Assembly: GCA_963842725.1 (NCBI GenBank)
Contig: CAWJHN010000004.1
Coordinates: 1-64,000, forward strand
Direction of reading: 5' to 3'
DNA length: 64,000 bases
Source: UBA10649 sp963842725
GTDB taxonomy: Bacteria > Actinomycetota > Actinomycetes > S36-B12
The position numbers and the translations under genes are program-made. Each line of letters opens with the position of its first letter. Positions within the stretch are counted from its first letter, which is position 1. Of the stretch, positions 54,803 to 63,852 are shown in pieces. The notes below the pieces were generated by a model that was given only the letters and a program-made list of their open reading frames with translations, did no database searches and was not told the DNA's origin.

Positions 54803-54821
54803 CACATCATCTGGTGATGTG
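54803..54821 (+). promoter_or_regulatory. Inverted repeat upstream of a membrane-protein gene
   Basis: CACATCA (54803-54809), TCTGG, TGATGTG (54815-54821): a perfect 7-base inverted repeat with flanking GGTCAC and CGGTCACC, 77 bases before the next start. It could be an operator for that gene. Confidence 0.4.
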
Positions 54822-54897
54822 CGGTCACCACGTCGATCCCTACGTTCGCTGACATGGCCGGACACCCCGCTCGGCCCGTAGGGACCAGGAGCCTGTC

Positions 54898-55578
54898 ATG
54901 ACGATCACCACCACCGGCCTCACGCGTGCCGCCGGCCTCAGCGCCGCTGCCGCGGGGCTCATCTTCATCGCCGTCCAGATCAACCACCCGCCCATGGATG
55001 CAGCCTCGGTCGCCACCACCGAGTGGGTCGTGCGCAACTCGGCCAAGGTGCTCATGGGTGCGCTGACCCTCGTCGGCATAACGGGCATGTACCTGCGCCA
55101 GGTTCGACAGGTCGGCCTGTTCGGGCTGATCGGGTACCTGCTCTTCGGTGCCGGGTACCTGCTGATGTTCAGCACCGAGGTCATCTCCGCCTATGTCCTC
55201 CCCGCGTTGGTGAACGTGACGCCGGGCTACGTGAACGACATTCTCGTCGCGGCCGCTGGAGGCACCCCCGCAGGAGACATCGGCGCGATGAAGACTGTCC
55301 TCGCCGTCACCGGTGTCGGCTACATGGTCGGCGGCCTCATCTTCGGCATCGCCCTGTTCCGGGCCCGCATCCTGGCTCGGTGGGCGTCGGCACTCCTCGC
55401 CGTAGGCACCATCGCGACGGTCTCACTGGCCTTCCTGCCCGAGGCCTTCAACCGACCCATGGCCGTCCCGGTCGGTCTCGCACTGATCGGGCTGGGCATC
55501 TCGCTGTGGAGCAACCCAAGCTCCCCGGCCGTTGCGACGGCCGTCGAGACCGCCCGCATCGAGCACGCGACCGTCTGA
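54898..55578 (+). CDS. Six-helix membrane protein of unknown function
   Basis: A 226-residue protein with about six hydrophobic helices, for example AAGLSAAAAGLIFIAVQI and LFGLIGYLLFGAGYLLMF, and a long loop with GGTPAGDIGAMKTVLAVTG. The layout resembles DUF4386-type proteins. CAGGAG lies near the ATG. It is followed by another membrane-protein gene, with a very strong hairpin between or at its beginning. Confidence 0.75.
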   Translation: MTITTTGLTRAAGLSAAAAGLIFIAVQINHPPMDAASVATTEWVVRNSAKVLMGALTLVGITGMYLRQVRQVGLFGLIGYLLFGAGYLLMFSTEVISAYVLPALVNVTPGYVNDILVAAAGGTPAGDIGAMKTVLAVTGVGYMVGGLIFGIALFRARILARWASALLAVGTIATVSLAFLPEAFNRPMAVPVGLALIGLGISLWSNPSSPAVATAVETARIEHATV

Positions 55579-55593
55579 TGAGCACTCGTCGCA

Positions 55594-55633
55594 CGAGGCA
55601 GTTGCCGGGGCGTCCGCCCCGGCAACTGCCTCG
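55594..55633 (+). repeat. Perfect 18-bp-stem hairpin
   Basis: CGAGGCAGTTGCCGGGGC (55594-55611), loop GTCC, and the exact reverse complement (55616-55633). It begins 16 bases after the stop of the preceding gene. It may be a bidirectional-style terminator without U-tract or an mRNA processing or attenuation structure. If the next gene started at ATG 55578, the hairpin would lie inside its coding sequence. Confidence 0.85.
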
Positions 55634-55646
55634 GAGAAGCTGGCCC

Positions 55647-56303
55647 GTGCCGGCCGCCCTGCTGATGCTCGCTGCGATTCCCTTGCTTGCCGGAGCCTTT
55701 CGCGTGATCCAACTGCTCGGCGGACCCGAGCTCATCCCGGCCGACCACCGGTTCGCAGACGTCCCGCTCCCTCTCGTGATCCACATCGTCGCCGCCGCGA
55801 CGTACCTGGTCATCGGTGCCTTCCAGCTCGTGCCGCGGTTCCGACGTCAGCACCGGGCATGGCACCGCCGCGCCGGCCGGGTCCTGTTCGTGGCCGGCCT
55901 GCTGGTCGCCGGCTCGGCGCTCTGGATGACCCTGTTCTACGCAACGAAGCCCGGAACCGGCCTCCTCCTCTACCTGCTGCGACTGGTATTCGCCTCGGCG
56001 ATGGCTGCCTGCCTTGTGCTCGGGGTCACCACGATCCGGAGGGGCGACGTCGCCAGACATCGCGCCTGGATGATCCGTGCCTACGCCATCGGTCTGGCCG
56101 CGGGCACGCAGGCTGTCACGGGCGGGATCGGTATCGCGCTGTTCGGCCACGGTGTGCTGCAGGGAGACCTCGCGATGGGATCCGCGTGGTTCATCAACCT
56201 TGCCCTCGCGGAGTGGATCATCCGTCGCCAGGACGGATCCGGGACGTCGAGGCGGTCCGTCGGCATAGGCAAGGTTCCCGCACGTGCGGGTGTCTCGTTG
56301 TGA
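55647..56303 (+). CDS. DUF2306-like membrane protein
   Basis: A 218-residue protein with about six helices: LLMLAAIPLLAGAFRVIQLL, PLVIHIVAAATYLVIGAFQL, VLFVAGLLVAGSALWM and a conserved RRGDVARHRAWMIRAYAIGL with AGTQAVTGG, the DUF2306 pattern. GTG 55647 has GGAG 10 bases upstream and comes after the hairpin. An in-frame ATG at 55578 touching the previous stop would add 23 Arg/Pro-rich residues encoded by the hairpin itself, with no ribosome site. I prefer the GTG. Confidence 0.75.
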   Translation: MPAALLMLAAIPLLAGAFRVIQLLGGPELIPADHRFADVPLPLVIHIVAAATYLVIGAFQLVPRFRRQHRAWHRRAGRVLFVAGLLVAGSALWMTLFYATKPGTGLLLYLLRLVFASAMAACLVLGVTTIRRGDVARHRAWMIRAYAIGLAAGTQAVTGGIGIALFGHGVLQGDLAMGSAWFINLALAEWIIRRQDGSGTSRRSVGIGKVPARAGVSL

Positions 56304-56554
56304 CCGCGACCGTCCAACGGACGTACCAGATGCGCGTCGTCGGGCACCTCGACGACCGCTGGTCGACCTGGTTCGAGGGCTTCACCATCGCTCACCACGA
56401 CGACGGCACGTGCACCCTGACCGGCCCGGTGACCGATCAGGCGGAGCTGCACGGGACCCTCGCGCGCCTGCGCGATATCGGTGTCACCCTGCTCTCGCTG
56501 CGCACGATCGACGGCGACGAGGAGATACGTTCAGCGCCCGGTCAGCAGACCTAG
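56300..56554 (+). CDS. 84-residue conserved small protein
   Basis: GTG 56300 overlaps the previous stop by 4 bases (GTGA). The product reads YQMRVVGHLDDRWSTWFEGF, TLTGPVTDQAELHGTLARLR, DIGVTLLSLRTIDGDEE. The first strand-Trp segment and the GPVxDQAxLHGxLxRxRDxG motif recur in small actinobacterial proteins of unknown function. Its 3' end overlaps the convergent regulator gene by 24 bases. Confidence 0.75.
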   Translation: MTATVQRTYQMRVVGHLDDRWSTWFEGFTIAHHDDGTCTLTGPVTDQAELHGTLARLRDIGVTLLSLRTIDGDEEIRSAPGQQT

Positions 56555-59173
56555 CTCGCCGCCGCGGCGCACGGCGGCGCGGCGGTTGTTGACGCCGAGC
56601 TTGGTGTAGATGCTCTTGGTGTGCGTGCGCAGGGTGTTGAGCGACACGAACAGGCGCCGGGCGATCTCGGGGCCGTCGAGCTCGGTGGCGAGCAGGCCCA
56701 GGACCTCGAGCTCGCGGGCGCTCAACGGATCGAGGAGGCTCCTCGACGCGGTCGGCTCGTGCGGCACCGCCGAGACGGGGACGTCCGCGCCCGGGACGCC
56801 GCCCGACCGTGCGAACGCGCGCTTCTGGCCCTCCCGTTCGGCCAGCCGCACGGCGCGATCGAATAGCGCCAGCGATGCGCTCACGTCGCCCCGTGCCTGG
56901 GCGGCGGCCGCCTGGAGGACAAGCACCTCGATAACCGTGGCAGCCCTGCCACCGGCCGTCGCGGCGTCCAGCAACCGCTGCAGGAGGCCTTCGGTCTCCA
57001 TGAGGATGGCCGGGTCGGCGCGGCCCCTGCCTCGGGCGAGCATGGCCTCGGCAAGGGTCACATGCTCGAACTCGCGCAGGTACGACAGCTCCTGCGCCGC
57101 CCTCACGTCGTGGTCGCGGGCCCATCGCTCCGCCTCATCCAGGTCGTCGAGCCGGATCCGCAGCCGAGCGGCGATGGCGTGCAGCGGCCGCACGTTCGGT
57201 GAGAAGTCGCCGAGGTACACCTGCTGCGCCTGCATCACGAGCGCGAGGGCTCCGGCGATGTCGCCCTCGGCCTCGGCGAGCATCGCGGCCACCGCCCGGG
57301 AGCGGTAGGCGTACGGAGGGAGGCCGTGCTCATCGCCGAGCGCGCGCGCCGCGACGAGTTGGTCGCGAGCGGTATCGAGGTCTCCGCGTTCCAGGGCCAG
57401 CTGGGCTTGGGCGACGCGGATGTCTGCCACTCCTCGTGGCGTCCCGCCCGGCGAGCCCGCGGCCACGCGCAGCGCCTCGTCGCAGGTGGCCTGCGCATCG
57501 CCAAGCCGTCCTTGGGCAATCTGGATCTCGGCCACGGTCAGGTAGCAGCCGATGGCGTCGGAGATGTGCTGGGCGCGACGAAGCCCATTGATGCAGATCG
57601 CGTAGGAGCGGAGTGCCTCGTCGAGCTCCCCGCTCGCCCAATGCGCCAGTCCAGACAGGCCAGCGGCACCGGCGCTGACGACATCGTCATCCGGGGCGGC
57701 GGTTTCGATTGCTCGTCGGGCGTGGCGTTGCGTCGCGGGCAGGTCCCCGGACACCAGGCAAAGGCCCGTCCGGTACAGCTCGACTGCCCCCGGGACCCTG
57801 GCCAGCTCCGCGAGGTCAAGCGCGACGACCGCACTGTCGGATGACCCCTTCGCGTCGCCCGCCTCGAGGAGCGCGTGGATCGCAGGAAGCTGGCGTTCGA
57901 TGTCGCGAAGACGCCGCTCGACGTCGCCGAACTCGTTGCTGGCCATCAGCGCGCCGACAAAGGCGATGGCGAGGACCGGACGCTGCTGGACCACCTCGTC
58001 GGGCACGTCGTCGAGCCAGCGCCGGAGCGTGGCCTCCTGCCGGGTGCGCTGCAGGGCGGGAGTGGACTCCTCGACGAGATCGGCAGCCCGGTCGACGGCA
58101 CCCGCGGCCAGCGCGTGTCGGACGGCGGCGACGGGGTCTCCGGTCATCGCGCACCAGCGACTTGCTCGCAGGTGGAGCCCCGGAACGACGTCGGGCCGCT
58201 CACTGCGCAGGCGCGCCTGGAGCACGTCGGCGAAGAGGTGGTGGTAGCGGTACCAGTTGCGCTTGTCGTCCAGCGGGACAAGGAACAGGTTCGCGCGCTC
58301 CAGACTCTCGAGCATCGCCTGGCTGCCGGTCCGCTCGAGGACGCTGTCGCACAGATCCCCGCTGAGTACGTCGAGAATCGACGTCCGCTCAAGGAAGTCG
58401 CGAACCTCGTCGGACTGGCGGGACAGCACCTCGTCCGCCAGGTAGTCGACGACATGGCGATCGGTGCCAGCGAACCCTGCGATGAAGTCGCCGATGTCGT
58501 CCCGACCCTGCATCGACAGTGACACCAGCTGGAGGGCGGCTGCCCACCCCTCGGTCCGTGATTCCAGGGCCGACACGTCTGCGGGTGCGACGGGAAGGCC
58601 GCCGACGTCGGTGAGATAGGAGGCGGTCTCGTCGACCGTGAAACGCAGGTCGCGGGCGCGGATCTCGACCAGCTCGCCGCGTGCGCGCAACTTCGCAAGC
58701 GGGAGGTTGGGGTCCGCGCGGGTGCTGACAACGACGTGCAGGTTCATCGGCCGCCGTTCGAGCAGGAACGTCATCCCCTCGGCGACCTCAGGACTGTCGG
58801 CAAGGTGGTAGTCGTCGAGGATCAGGTCGACGACTTTCGCCTGGTCCCCGATCTCGTTGAGGACCGCAGTGAGCATCTCCCTCGTGGCAGGCTGCCCGGC
58901 GGCGAGCAGCGGCAGGGCGCCTGCCCCGATGTCCGGTGCGGCTGAGTGCAGCGCCGTCACGACATAGAGCCAGAACGCGCCCGCGTGGCTGTCGGAGTCG
59001 TCGAGCGACACGAACGCCACCGTCCGCGACGTGGTCGAGGCGCGAGCCAGCCAGGAGGCGAGGACAGTCGTCTTGCCGAACCCGGCTGGGGCAGAGACCA
59101 GGGTGAGCGTGGCGTGGGCGCCCGCGTCCATCAGTCCGAGCAGTCGAGACCGGGGTACCAGCACGTCTCGCAA
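56531..59173 (-). CDS. MalT-type ATP-dependent LuxR-family regulator
   Basis: An 880-residue STAND regulator. Walker A is SAPAGFGKTTVLASWL near residue 28, Walker B VDLILDDYHLAD near 118, then winged-helix and TPR-like helical repeats (residues 330-780). The C-terminal LuxR helix-turn-helix has LSARELEVLGLLATELDGPE and VSLNTLRTHTKSIYTKLGVN. The TTG at 59173 is the first usual start codon, but the family N-terminus (STLISTKLSAPRL) extends in frame upstream to an ATC at 59215 preceded by GAGGGGAG, with no ATG, GTG or TTG. The true start is therefore uncertain. Target genes unknown. Confidence 0.88.
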   Translation of the reverse strand: MRDVLVPRSRLLGLMDAGAHATLTLVSAPAGFGKTTVLASWLARASTTSRTVAFVSLDDSDSHAGAFWLYVVTALHSAAPDIGAGALPLLAAGQPATREMLTAVLNEIGDQAKVVDLILDDYHLADSPEVAEGMTFLLERRPMNLHVVVSTRADPNLPLAKLRARGELVEIRARDLRFTVDETASYLTDVGGLPVAPADVSALESRTEGWAAALQLVSLSMQGRDDIGDFIAGFAGTDRHVVDYLADEVLSRQSDEVRDFLERTSILDVLSGDLCDSVLERTGSQAMLESLERANLFLVPLDDKRNWYRYHHLFADVLQARLRSERPDVVPGLHLRASRWCAMTGDPVAAVRHALAAGAVDRAADLVEESTPALQRTRQEATLRRWLDDVPDEVVQQRPVLAIAFVGALMASNEFGDVERRLRDIERQLPAIHALLEAGDAKGSSDSAVVALDLAELARVPGAVELYRTGLCLVSGDLPATQRHARRAIETAAPDDDVVSAGAAGLSGLAHWASGELDEALRSYAICINGLRRAQHISDAIGCYLTVAEIQIAQGRLGDAQATCDEALRVAAGSPGGTPRGVADIRVAQAQLALERGDLDTARDQLVAARALGDEHGLPPYAYRSRAVAAMLAEAEGDIAGALALVMQAQQVYLGDFSPNVRPLHAIAARLRIRLDDLDEAERWARDHDVRAAQELSYLREFEHVTLAEAMLARGRGRADPAILMETEGLLQRLLDAATAGGRAATVIEVLVLQAAAAQARGDVSASLALFDRAVRLAEREGQKRAFARSGGVPGADVPVSAVPHEPTASRSLLDPLSARELEVLGLLATELDGPEIARRLFVSLNTLRTHTKSIYTKLGVNNRRAAVRRGGELGLLTGR

Positions 59174-59215
59174 CCGCGGCGCGGAGAGCTTGGTGCTGAT
59201 GAGGGTGCTGGCGAT

Positions 59216-59348
59216 GCTGGCTCCCCTCGTGTGGTCGAGCCGGATGCTGGGACTCTAGCCAATCGTCACCGAGGTCCGGGATCAGGTGCCGGCGAGCCAA
59301 AGCCTCGAGGAGCAACGCCACCTGACGCAACGCCTCGACGGGATCCAT
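59216..59348 (-). other. Possible PHP/HhH protein N-terminal scrap
   Basis: ATG 59348 opens MDPVEALRQVALLLEALARR, like the beginning of PHP-domain or polymerase-X-like proteins that start DPxEALRRIAFLLE. After about 35 residues the frame runs on into the regulator gene in a meaningless reading. The surrounding 59174-59525 holds no other recognisable gene. Weak evidence. Confidence 0.25.
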
Positions 59349-59525
59349 GCCTTGACGCTACGGCCGGAATACGACTTCCCACCAGATGGCCACTGGCGAG
59401 ATGCTCCGGATTCCGCATGTGTGATGGGTCGCGATCCGAAGGATCGAGTGTGTGCGTGCTCAATGCTGTTCTGGGTCGGGCAGCTTTCCTGGGTGCGGTG
59501 CCAGTTCTGCAAGGCCGGCGCCCGA

Positions 59526-60413
59526 TCAGACGGCTTCGAGCGCCCCGACGACCCGGTCGCCGATGCCCTGCACGAAGGAAACCGGATCGTCGGTGAACGG
59601 CATGACGTGGACCTCCTCGATGCCCACGTCCGCATACGCGCGCATCTGCTCGACGAACTCCGTGGCTCCGGCGCCCTCGGTGTCGACCGGACCAGTCCAC
59701 AGGATTGTCTTTCGGATTCGATCGAAATCGGTTCCCAGCTCACGGCAGTGCTCCCGGAGGACGTCGAGCTTCGCCCGGATGACGTCGGGTCCCGCCTGCG
59801 GGCCGGTGAACAGGTTGCAGGCGTCCGCGTACTGCGCGACAAGGCGCAGGGTCTTCCTCTCCCCGGTGCCCCCGACCATGATCGGTGGATGCGGCTTTGC
59901 GATGCACTGAGGGACGTTGATGGTCTCGCGGAGGGAGTAGTGCTGCCCCACGAACGGCCCATCCTCGTCGCTCCACATCTGCAACACGATCTGCAGAGTC
60001 TCCTCGAGCAGTTCGAAGCGTTCTCCAAGCGCCGGGAACGGCACCCCGAGCCCGAGGTGCTCGCGCTCGTACCAGGCCGCCCCGAGGCCGAGAACAGCAC
60101 GTCCGCCGGACAGGACGTCGAGGGTGGTGATGATCTTCGCGAGGAGCCCGGGGTGACGGTACGTGACGCCGGTGACGAGCAGCTGCAGCTCGACCGTCGA
60201 CGTGCTCGCCGCCAGGAAGCCCAATGTGGTGTACCCCTCGAGCATGGGCTTCTCCGGACCACCCGCCATCTCCATCTGGAAGTAGTGGTCCATCACCGAG
60301 AGGTTGGCGATTCCGGCACCCTCGACGGCCTTGCCGACTCGGGTGAGCGTCGGACCGATCTCCTCGGCACCTCCGTGGATATCGAAGTTGACGATGTGGA
60401 TTCCGAGCCTCAT
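59526..60413 (-). CDS. LLM-class F420-dependent oxidoreductase
   Basis: A 295-residue bacterial-luciferase-like TIM barrel. It starts MRLGIHIVNFDIHGGAEEIG; ELQLLVTGVTYRHPGLLAKI, VLGLGAAWYEREHLGLGVPF and PPIMVGGTGERKTLRLVAQY are typical of F420-dependent members. GGAGG precedes ATG 60413; an in-frame extension to 60716 lacks family match. Probably uses F420H2 or FMNH2; substrate unknown. Confidence 0.87.
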   Translation of the reverse strand: MRLGIHIVNFDIHGGAEEIGPTLTRVGKAVEGAGIANLSVMDHYFQMEMAGGPEKPMLEGYTTLGFLAASTSTVELQLLVTGVTYRHPGLLAKIITTLDVLSGGRAVLGLGAAWYEREHLGLGVPFPALGERFELLEETLQIVLQMWSDEDGPFVGQHYSLRETINVPQCIAKPHPPIMVGGTGERKTLRLVAQYADACNLFTGPQAGPDVIRAKLDVLREHCRELGTDFDRIRKTILWTGPVDTEGAGATEFVEQMRAYADVGIEEVHVMPFTDDPVSFVQGIGDRVVGALEAV

Positions 60414-60617
60414 CCCAGCCTCCAAGCGAGATGCCCACGACGGACCTTTCGACGTGGCGGTCCCTCGGCGGACTATTGTCCTCGCGATCGCCTTCTCGAC
60501 CAACCGCCCAGGCGATGACGAGGCAGAACTCGCAGTCGACGATGCCCGAAGGACCTTCTCGTCGCTGAGTCGCCCGAGGTGGTGAACCTGGTAGCGGCGG
60601 GGAGGAAGGATGGCCGA

Positions 60618-60995
60618 ATGGCGCACCCACGCATGTACGACGATGCGGATCCACAGCTGGCACGCATCCGGGCGTGCTGCATGGCCCTGCCTGACGTGGT
60701 GGAGTTCGAGTCGCACGGCCGGCCCAACTTCCGCGCCGGTTCACGGCGCGTCTTTGCGGTGTACGGGGCCGGTCCGGACCACGCGCATGCGGTCATCCTG
60801 CGGATCGACCCGGCTGATGAGGAAGGCCTCAGGGCCGATCCACGGCTCTTCGTCCCTCCCTACTACCCCGAACGGCTCGCCCTCGACCTGGACGTGCCGG
60901 ATGTCGACTGGGTCGAGGTGGCCGAGCTCGTCGAGTCCGCATACCGCACGGTGGCCTCTGCCCGCATGCTCCGGGCGCTGGATGCGGGGCGGTGA
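60618..60995 (+). CDS. MmcQ/YjbR-family protein
   Basis: A 125-residue protein with RIRACCMALPDVVEFESHGR, FRAGSRRVFAVY and YYPERLALDLDVPDVDWVEV, the MmcQ/YjbR fold with its conserved HGRPxF and final WxEVxELVxxSY-like helix. GGAGGAAGG lies eight bases ahead of ATG 60618. Divergent from the LLM oxidoreductase. Often called DNA-binding; the biochemical role is not settled. Confidence 0.82.
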   Translation: MAHPRMYDDADPQLARIRACCMALPDVVEFESHGRPNFRAGSRRVFAVYGAGPDHAHAVILRIDPADEEGLRADPRLFVPPYYPERLALDLDVPDVDWVEVAELVESAYRTVASARMLRALDAGR

Positions 60996-61156
60996 CGTGC
61001 GCGACGATGCGAGCAGGTTGCAGGCGTGGTTGGCCTATTCCGTCCGCGGTTGCCACGGAGACCTCGCGGTGGGCACGAACTGCGCCGAGGGGCGCCACTC
61101 CTCGGATATGCATGGATACGTTCTCAACACCATCCATTCGTCGATCGGAGCGCGGC

Positions 61157-62569
61157 ATGACTCTTCCCCTCGCTGACCCTTCCCCGTCGACGGCTCCTGC
61201 GCGAGCGGCGGAGCGTGCCCGTGCGTACTTCGAGAGCCTGCCGTCCCGCCCGGTGGCGCCCGCCGTGGACCTCGCGCTGCTGCGGGACGCCTTCGGAGGC
61301 CCTGTCCCCGAGGCCGGCACCGACGCCTCGAGTGTGATCGACGCACTGGTAGCGGCGGCTGAGCCTGGACTCGTCGCCACGGCCGGACCTCGCTACTTCG
61401 GCTTCGTGACGGGTGGTTCGCTGCCCGCGGCCGTTGGGGCGGACTGGCTGGCTGCAGCATGGGACCAGAACGCGGTACTGGGAGTGTGTTCGCCGGCCGC
61501 CGCCGTGTGCGAGGAGGTGGTGGCGGAGTGGCTGGTTGACCTCCTGGCACTGCCGCCCGGCAGTGGGGTCGGACTGGTCACCGGCGGCCAGATGGCCAAC
61601 ACGACGTGCTTGGCCGTCGCCCGGCGAACGGTGCTGCGCAGGGCGGGGCACGACCCCGATCGCGACGGACTCGCCAACTGTCCGCCGGTAGCAGTGATCG
61701 TCGGTGCCGAGGCCCACGCGACCATTCGGCGCTCCCTGGCATTCCTCGGCATCGGCACCGCCCAAGTGCTCGTCGTGGACGTGGATGAGCAGGGCGCGAT
61801 CCGGACCGGTGCAGTGGAGGCCACCCTGGCAGGTCTCGAGGCCGGCACGCCGGCGATGGTGTGCGCGCAGGCCGGCAACGTGAACACTGGCGCGTTCGAC
61901 CCATTCGAGGACATCGCGGACGCCTGCGCCAAGTACGGGGCGTGGATGCACATCGACGGGGCCTTCGGTCTATGGGCGGCAGCGGCGCCGGCTCGGCGGA
62001 GCCTCGTGGCGGGTCACCACCGGGCGGATTCCTGGGCGGTCGATCTTCACAAGTGGCTCAACGTCCCGTACGACAGCGGTGCGGCGATCATGCGCGACGC
62101 GTCCAACCAGTCGGATGCCCTGCATCTGTCTGCCCCGTACCTCGTGGCCGGCGAGGAGCTGAGGGACGGGTCGTCCTTCGTGCCCGAGTCCTCCCGCCGT
62201 TCTCGATGCTTCCCCGTGTGGGCGGCCGTCACATCGTTGGGGCGGCGTGGCATTTCACAGATGGTCGAAGGCTGCTGCGCGCTTGCTGCGTCGTTGGCGG
62301 CGCAGTTGGCGGAGCATCCCGACGTCGAGATCCTCAACGACGTCGTCATCAATCAGGTCATGGTCCGGGTCGGGGACTCGGACGCGCGAACCCGCGCGCT
62401 CATCGCGGCAGTTCAAGCCGAAGGAACGTGCTGGGCCGGACCCACTACGTGGCACGGCAAGGTTGCGATGCGGATCTCCGTCAGCAACTGGTCAACGACG
62501 ACGGCCGACATCGACATGTCCGCGCGCGCGATTCTTGACGTCATCCCGGCCACCGAGGAGAGCGCCTAG
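61157..62569 (+). CDS. PLP-dependent group II decarboxylase
   Basis: A 470-residue aromatic-L-amino-acid/glutamate-decarboxylase-like enzyme. GPRYFGFVTGGSLPAAVGAD near residue 75, VGAEAHATIRRSLAFLGIG (His stacking on PLP), AWMHIDGAFGLWAAAA (Asp of the pyridine N) and SWAVDLHKWLNVPYDSG, where Lys binds PLP near residue 300. It removes CO2 from an amino acid, or is a related tyrosine-decarboxylase-family lyase. The ATG at 61157 has GGAG upstream. Monocistronic. Confidence 0.88.
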   Translation: MTLPLADPSPSTAPARAAERARAYFESLPSRPVAPAVDLALLRDAFGGPVPEAGTDASSVIDALVAAAEPGLVATAGPRYFGFVTGGSLPAAVGADWLAAAWDQNAVLGVCSPAAAVCEEVVAEWLVDLLALPPGSGVGLVTGGQMANTTCLAVARRTVLRRAGHDPDRDGLANCPPVAVIVGAEAHATIRRSLAFLGIGTAQVLVVDVDEQGAIRTGAVEATLAGLEAGTPAMVCAQAGNVNTGAFDPFEDIADACAKYGAWMHIDGAFGLWAAAAPARRSLVAGHHRADSWAVDLHKWLNVPYDSGAAIMRDASNQSDALHLSAPYLVAGEELRDGSSFVPESSRRSRCFPVWAAVTSLGRRGISQMVEGCCALAASLAAQLAEHPDVEILNDVVINQVMVRVGDSDARTRALIAAVQAEGTCWAGPTTWHGKVAMRISVSNWSTTTADIDMSARAILDVIPATEESA

Positions 62570-62805
62570 GGGTGCGGACGCGAGATCCGCAGGCTCAGAC
62601 GCGACTCATCACGTATCGACTCGTGGCCTTCCCAGTCCAGGCTTCGCGCAATGGCCTTCTTCCAATCCGCTACAGGTCAGCGAGCGCTGGGAGTCGATGG
62701 AGCATGACCATGCCCACTTTGCGGAACCGAGCATCCCCTGACTGCTTGTCGCCTTGGAAAGGTCGAATCTCTCGCACATGCTGTACCGCTCATCGATAAT
62801 GAGGC

Positions 62806-63234
62806 ATGCCCTTTGCGGAGATCAATTGGCTGGCTGTGCTCGTTGCCAGCGTCGTGTCGTTCGTCATCGGCTTCCTGTGGTTCAGTCCGAAGACGTTCTT
62901 CCCGGTCTGGTGGAAGGCGATGGGCCGTCGCGCGGACGAGGCTCCAGAGGGCGGCCTGCCCATGGGGGCCGTCTTCGGTCTCACCATCGTCGGCATCCTC
63001 GTGCAGGCCACCGTCCTCGCGCTGGTCATTGAGCTGATTCGGATGACGGGTCAGGACGTGGGGTGGTGGGGTGGCGCTGCCACCGGCGCGCTCATGGGTG
63101 TCGGCTTCGCCGCGGCGGCGTCGCTCAGCCACCACCTGTTCGCGGGGTTCTCCATCAGGGCTTGGGTGCTCGAGGTGGGACAGGACATCGTGTGCCTGGC
63201 CGCGATGGGCGCGGTTCTGGGGGCGTGGGCATGA
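62806..63234 (+). CDS. DUF1761 membrane protein
   Basis: A 142-residue four-helix membrane protein: INWLAVLVASVVSFVIGFLW, FSPKTFFPVWWKAMGR, GAVFGLTIVGILVQATVLAL and the end AFSIRAWVLEVGQ-like segment before AAMGAVLGAWA, typical of DUF1761. Its TGA overlaps the ATG of the SRPBCC gene. A second copy of its 3' end lies at 63853. Confidence 0.85.
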   Translation: MPFAEINWLAVLVASVVSFVIGFLWFSPKTFFPVWWKAMGRRADEAPEGGLPMGAVFGLTIVGILVQATVLALVIELIRMTGQDVGWWGGAATGALMGVGFAAAASLSHHLFAGFSIRAWVLEVGQDIVCLAAMGAVLGAWA

Positions 63235-63707
63235 TGACGGTCGATCCCACGCGAGACCTCGTGCTCGAGCGCGACCTCTCGATCACGCCCGACGAGGTCT
63301 GGCGTGCCTGGACGGAGCCCGACCTCCTCGTTCAGTGGTTCACGCCGCGTCCCTGGCGCACGACGGAGGTCGAGATCGACCTGCGCCCCGGCGGCATCTT
63401 CCGGACGGTCATGCGTGGGCCGGCCGGCGAGGAAGGCGGCGGGACGGGCTGCGTCCTCGAGGTCATCCCCGGGCGGCGACTGGTATGGACCGGTGCCCTA
63501 CTGCCGGGGTTCCGTCCCGCCCTGTCCTCGTTCGGGGTCCCGCCGTTCACAGCGGTGATCGAGATGGAACCGGCCGGACGGGGTACGCGCTACACCGCGA
63601 CCGTGCGGCACGCCGATGCCGCTGGCCGCCAGGTCCACGATGACATGGGGTTCGCGGCCGGCTGGGGTGCTGCACTTGACCAACTAGTTGAGGTCATGGG
63701 CGGCTGA
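63231..63707 (+). CDS. SRPBCC/AHSA1-family START-like protein
   Basis: A 158-residue protein: LERDLSITPDEVWRAWTEPD, LVQWFTPRPWRTTEVEIDLR, GGIFRTVMRGPAGEEGGGTG and HDDMGFAAGWGAALDQLVEV, the full AHSA1 pattern with a hydrophobic ligand cavity. ATG 63231 overlaps the DUF1761 stop (a second ATG follows at once). Function unknown; members are often transcription-linked with small regulators. Confidence 0.87.
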   Translation: MMTVDPTRDLVLERDLSITPDEVWRAWTEPDLLVQWFTPRPWRTTEVEIDLRPGGIFRTVMRGPAGEEGGGTGCVLEVIPGRRLVWTGALLPGFRPALSSFGVPPFTAVIEMEPAGRGTRYTATVRHADAAGRQVHDDMGFAAGWGAALDQLVEVMGG

Positions 63708-63852
63708 GCGCCAGCAGGCAGAGGGTGCGAAGTACCTCGACCGCCCTGCCATCGAGCTCGACGATCTGGCATCGGCTGGGGCCGCCTACAGCGACGTCCC
63801 GCTGACCGGCACCTGCGCCGTGTGTGATTGGAACCCGCACCCTCAGATGGAC

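Noticed and set aside
55023..56303. 426-codon frame covering the membrane-protein gene at 54898 and the DUF2306 gene
   Set aside because: Its first half is antiframe noise over a clear membrane protein; only the part after 55578/55647 is coding.
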